Shown here piece after piece: positions 7,001-7,152 of a stretch of DNA of 7,152 nt. The number at the start of each line of letters is the position of its first letter. Within the stretch, counting starts at the first letter, position 1. The DNA lies in contig CALDJN010000353.1 in the NCBI GenBank assembly GCA_937901695.1, positions 1 through 7,152 of the forward strand. Direction: 5' to 3'. Source of the stretch: an uncultured Anaerocolumna sp. GTDB taxonomy: Bacteria; Bacillota; Clostridia; Lachnospirales; Lachnospiraceae. The notes under the pieces were generated by a model. It was not told where the DNA came from, did no database searches, and saw only the letters and a program-made list of their open reading frames with translations. Position numbers and translations under genes: made by a program.

Positions 7001-7152
7001 CATTTCTTTTAAATCTTCATAATCCCATTTTTCAATTTTCTGAATTTCATGGGAAGTACGGAATCCATCGAAGAAATTGATAAATGGAACTTTTCCTTCA
7101 ATTGTTGCAAGATGTGCAACAGGGCTTAAGTCCATAACTTCTTGTGGATTTG
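4037..7152 (-). CDS. nifJ: Pyruvate:ferredoxin (flavodoxin) oxidoreductase, N-terminus beyond window
   Basis: Cytoplasmic enzyme converting pyruvate and CoA to acetyl-CoA and CO2 while reducing ferredoxin or flavodoxin; central to clostridial fermentation. Numbering from the Met at 7135, the visible protein holds the end of domain I (MDLSPVAHLA, FINFFDGFRTSHE), domain II, the gamma domain with GLGGDGTVGANK (about 276-287), a two-cluster ferredoxin domain (C548/C551/C554/C558 and C603/C606/C609/C613), and the thiamine-diphosphate domain with C668, C671, C696 and C944 for the proximal 4Fe-4S cluster and GDG (823-825) … N857 for cofactor binding. It ends in TAA at 4037-4039. The Met at 7135 is not the start: the frame continues to the window edge (…NPQEV), and spacing against the Desulfovibrio africanus enzyme suggests about 140 more residues upstream. 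All catalytic cysteines are present, so it should be active. It converges on the two-component operon across a 1-kb spacer. Confidence 0.98.
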   Translation of the reverse strand, partial: NPQEVMDLSPVAHLATIEGKVPFINFFDGFRTSHEIQKIEKWDYEDLKEMCNMDAVKAFREHALNPEHPAMRGSHENGDVFFQHREACNTAYDALPAVVEKYMAKINEKLGTDYDLFNYYGAPDADRVIIAMGSVCDVAEEVIDYLTAKGEKVGLVKVRLYRPWVSNSLIKVLPKTVKKIAVLDRTKEPGALGDPLYLDVTVTLREAGMNDIILTGGRYGLGSKDTPPSSIFAVYTELAKDAPKSRFTVGIVDDVTNLSLPEVKPAPITSAAGTVECKFWGLGGDGTVGANKNSTKIIGDHTDKYIQAYFQYDSKKTGGVTISHLRFGDKAIKSPYYINQADFVACHNPSYVVKGYKMVQDVKPGGIFMINCQWSDEELSTKLNAAAKKYIADNNIQLYTIDAIDKAIEIGMGKRTNTILQSAFFKLANVMPIEKAIEYMKAAAKKSYGKKGDAVVEMNYKAIDAGVDALHKVEVPASWSNPEADAPETEIMGLSKTVKMVKELMNPINLMDGDNLPVSAFAEHIDGQFEIGASAYEKRGIAVSVPEWNPEKCIQCNQCAFVCSHATIRPFMLSEDEVKAAPSNIKLADTKPKAGEYKYTMSVSPLDCMGCGECITVCPTKAITMVPQESQAEEQPVFNYLVANVGKKPGMPADTTVKGSQFNQPLLEFSGSCAGCAETSYARLITQLFGEQMYISNATGCSSIWGGPAATCPYTVNKDSKKGPAWANSLFEDNAEHGFGMYLGQKTLREQVIAKLEKIAASEKASAELKAAIAKFMETKENTTENTPATDALIAELEKSAAAGCELSKEVLEKKQYLAKKSVWILGGDGWAYDIGFGGLDHVLASGENVNVMVFDTEMYSNTGGQASKASNIGEVCQFAAAGKEIGKKSLAEIAMSYGYVYVAQVALGANPAQTVKVIAEAEAYNGPSLIIGYAPCELHGIKGGMNHCQDEMKAAVKAGYWNLFSFNPALKAEGKNPFTLASKPGDGTYKEFLNNETRYSRLQRSFPERAEKLYSDSEKAAQERYEHLLKLVELYK

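Overview
This AT-rich window looks like a low-GC Gram-positive genome, most likely a clostridium of the Lachnospiraceae type. The evidence is the single-chain pyruvate:ferredoxin oxidoreductase, a VanR/VanS-like two-component pair, A/T-rich codon use and strong GAGG-type ribosome binding sites. The genus assignment is inference from protein style, not a database match.

Layout. Positions 1-87 form a nearly perfect inverted repeat that begins at the very first base. Next comes a plus-strand operon of three tightly overlapping genes: a 5'-truncated membrane protein of the lysylphosphatidylglycerol synthase/flippase (YbhN/UPF0104) family (100-1014), an OmpR-family response regulator (995-1711) and its sensor histidine kinase (1683-3000). 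The kinase is broken by a frameshift near 2535-2546, inside the dimerisation helix, so it reads as two pieces. A clear intrinsic terminator closes the operon at 3011-3043.

From about 3044 to 4036 there is no convincing gene. This 1-kb spacer between convergent transcription units holds a strong sigma-A-type promoter (3199-3227), a 30-copy array of an 11-nt tandem repeat (3327-3657) with 22- and 44-nt higher-order periodicity, an imperfect hairpin (3722-3786), and a folded palindromic element of the MITE/intergenic-repeat kind (3806-3915). The several long open frames over the array exist because 11-nt units without stop triplets are open in every frame; I do not regard them as genes.

From 4037 to the right edge, on the minus strand, lies nifJ (pyruvate:ferredoxin/flavodoxin oxidoreductase). 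It is complete at its C-terminus but lacks roughly 140 N-terminal residues, which lie beyond the window.

How it fits together. The flippase-like protein, response regulator and kinase are translationally overlapped and presumably form one envelope-associated sensing unit. NifJ is central fermentative metabolism and is unrelated to it. The most unusual items are the 11-nt array with a promoter pointing into it, the terminal fold-back palindrome (possibly an assembly artefact) and the frameshifted kinase. I found no clear evidence of a new defence or mobile system.
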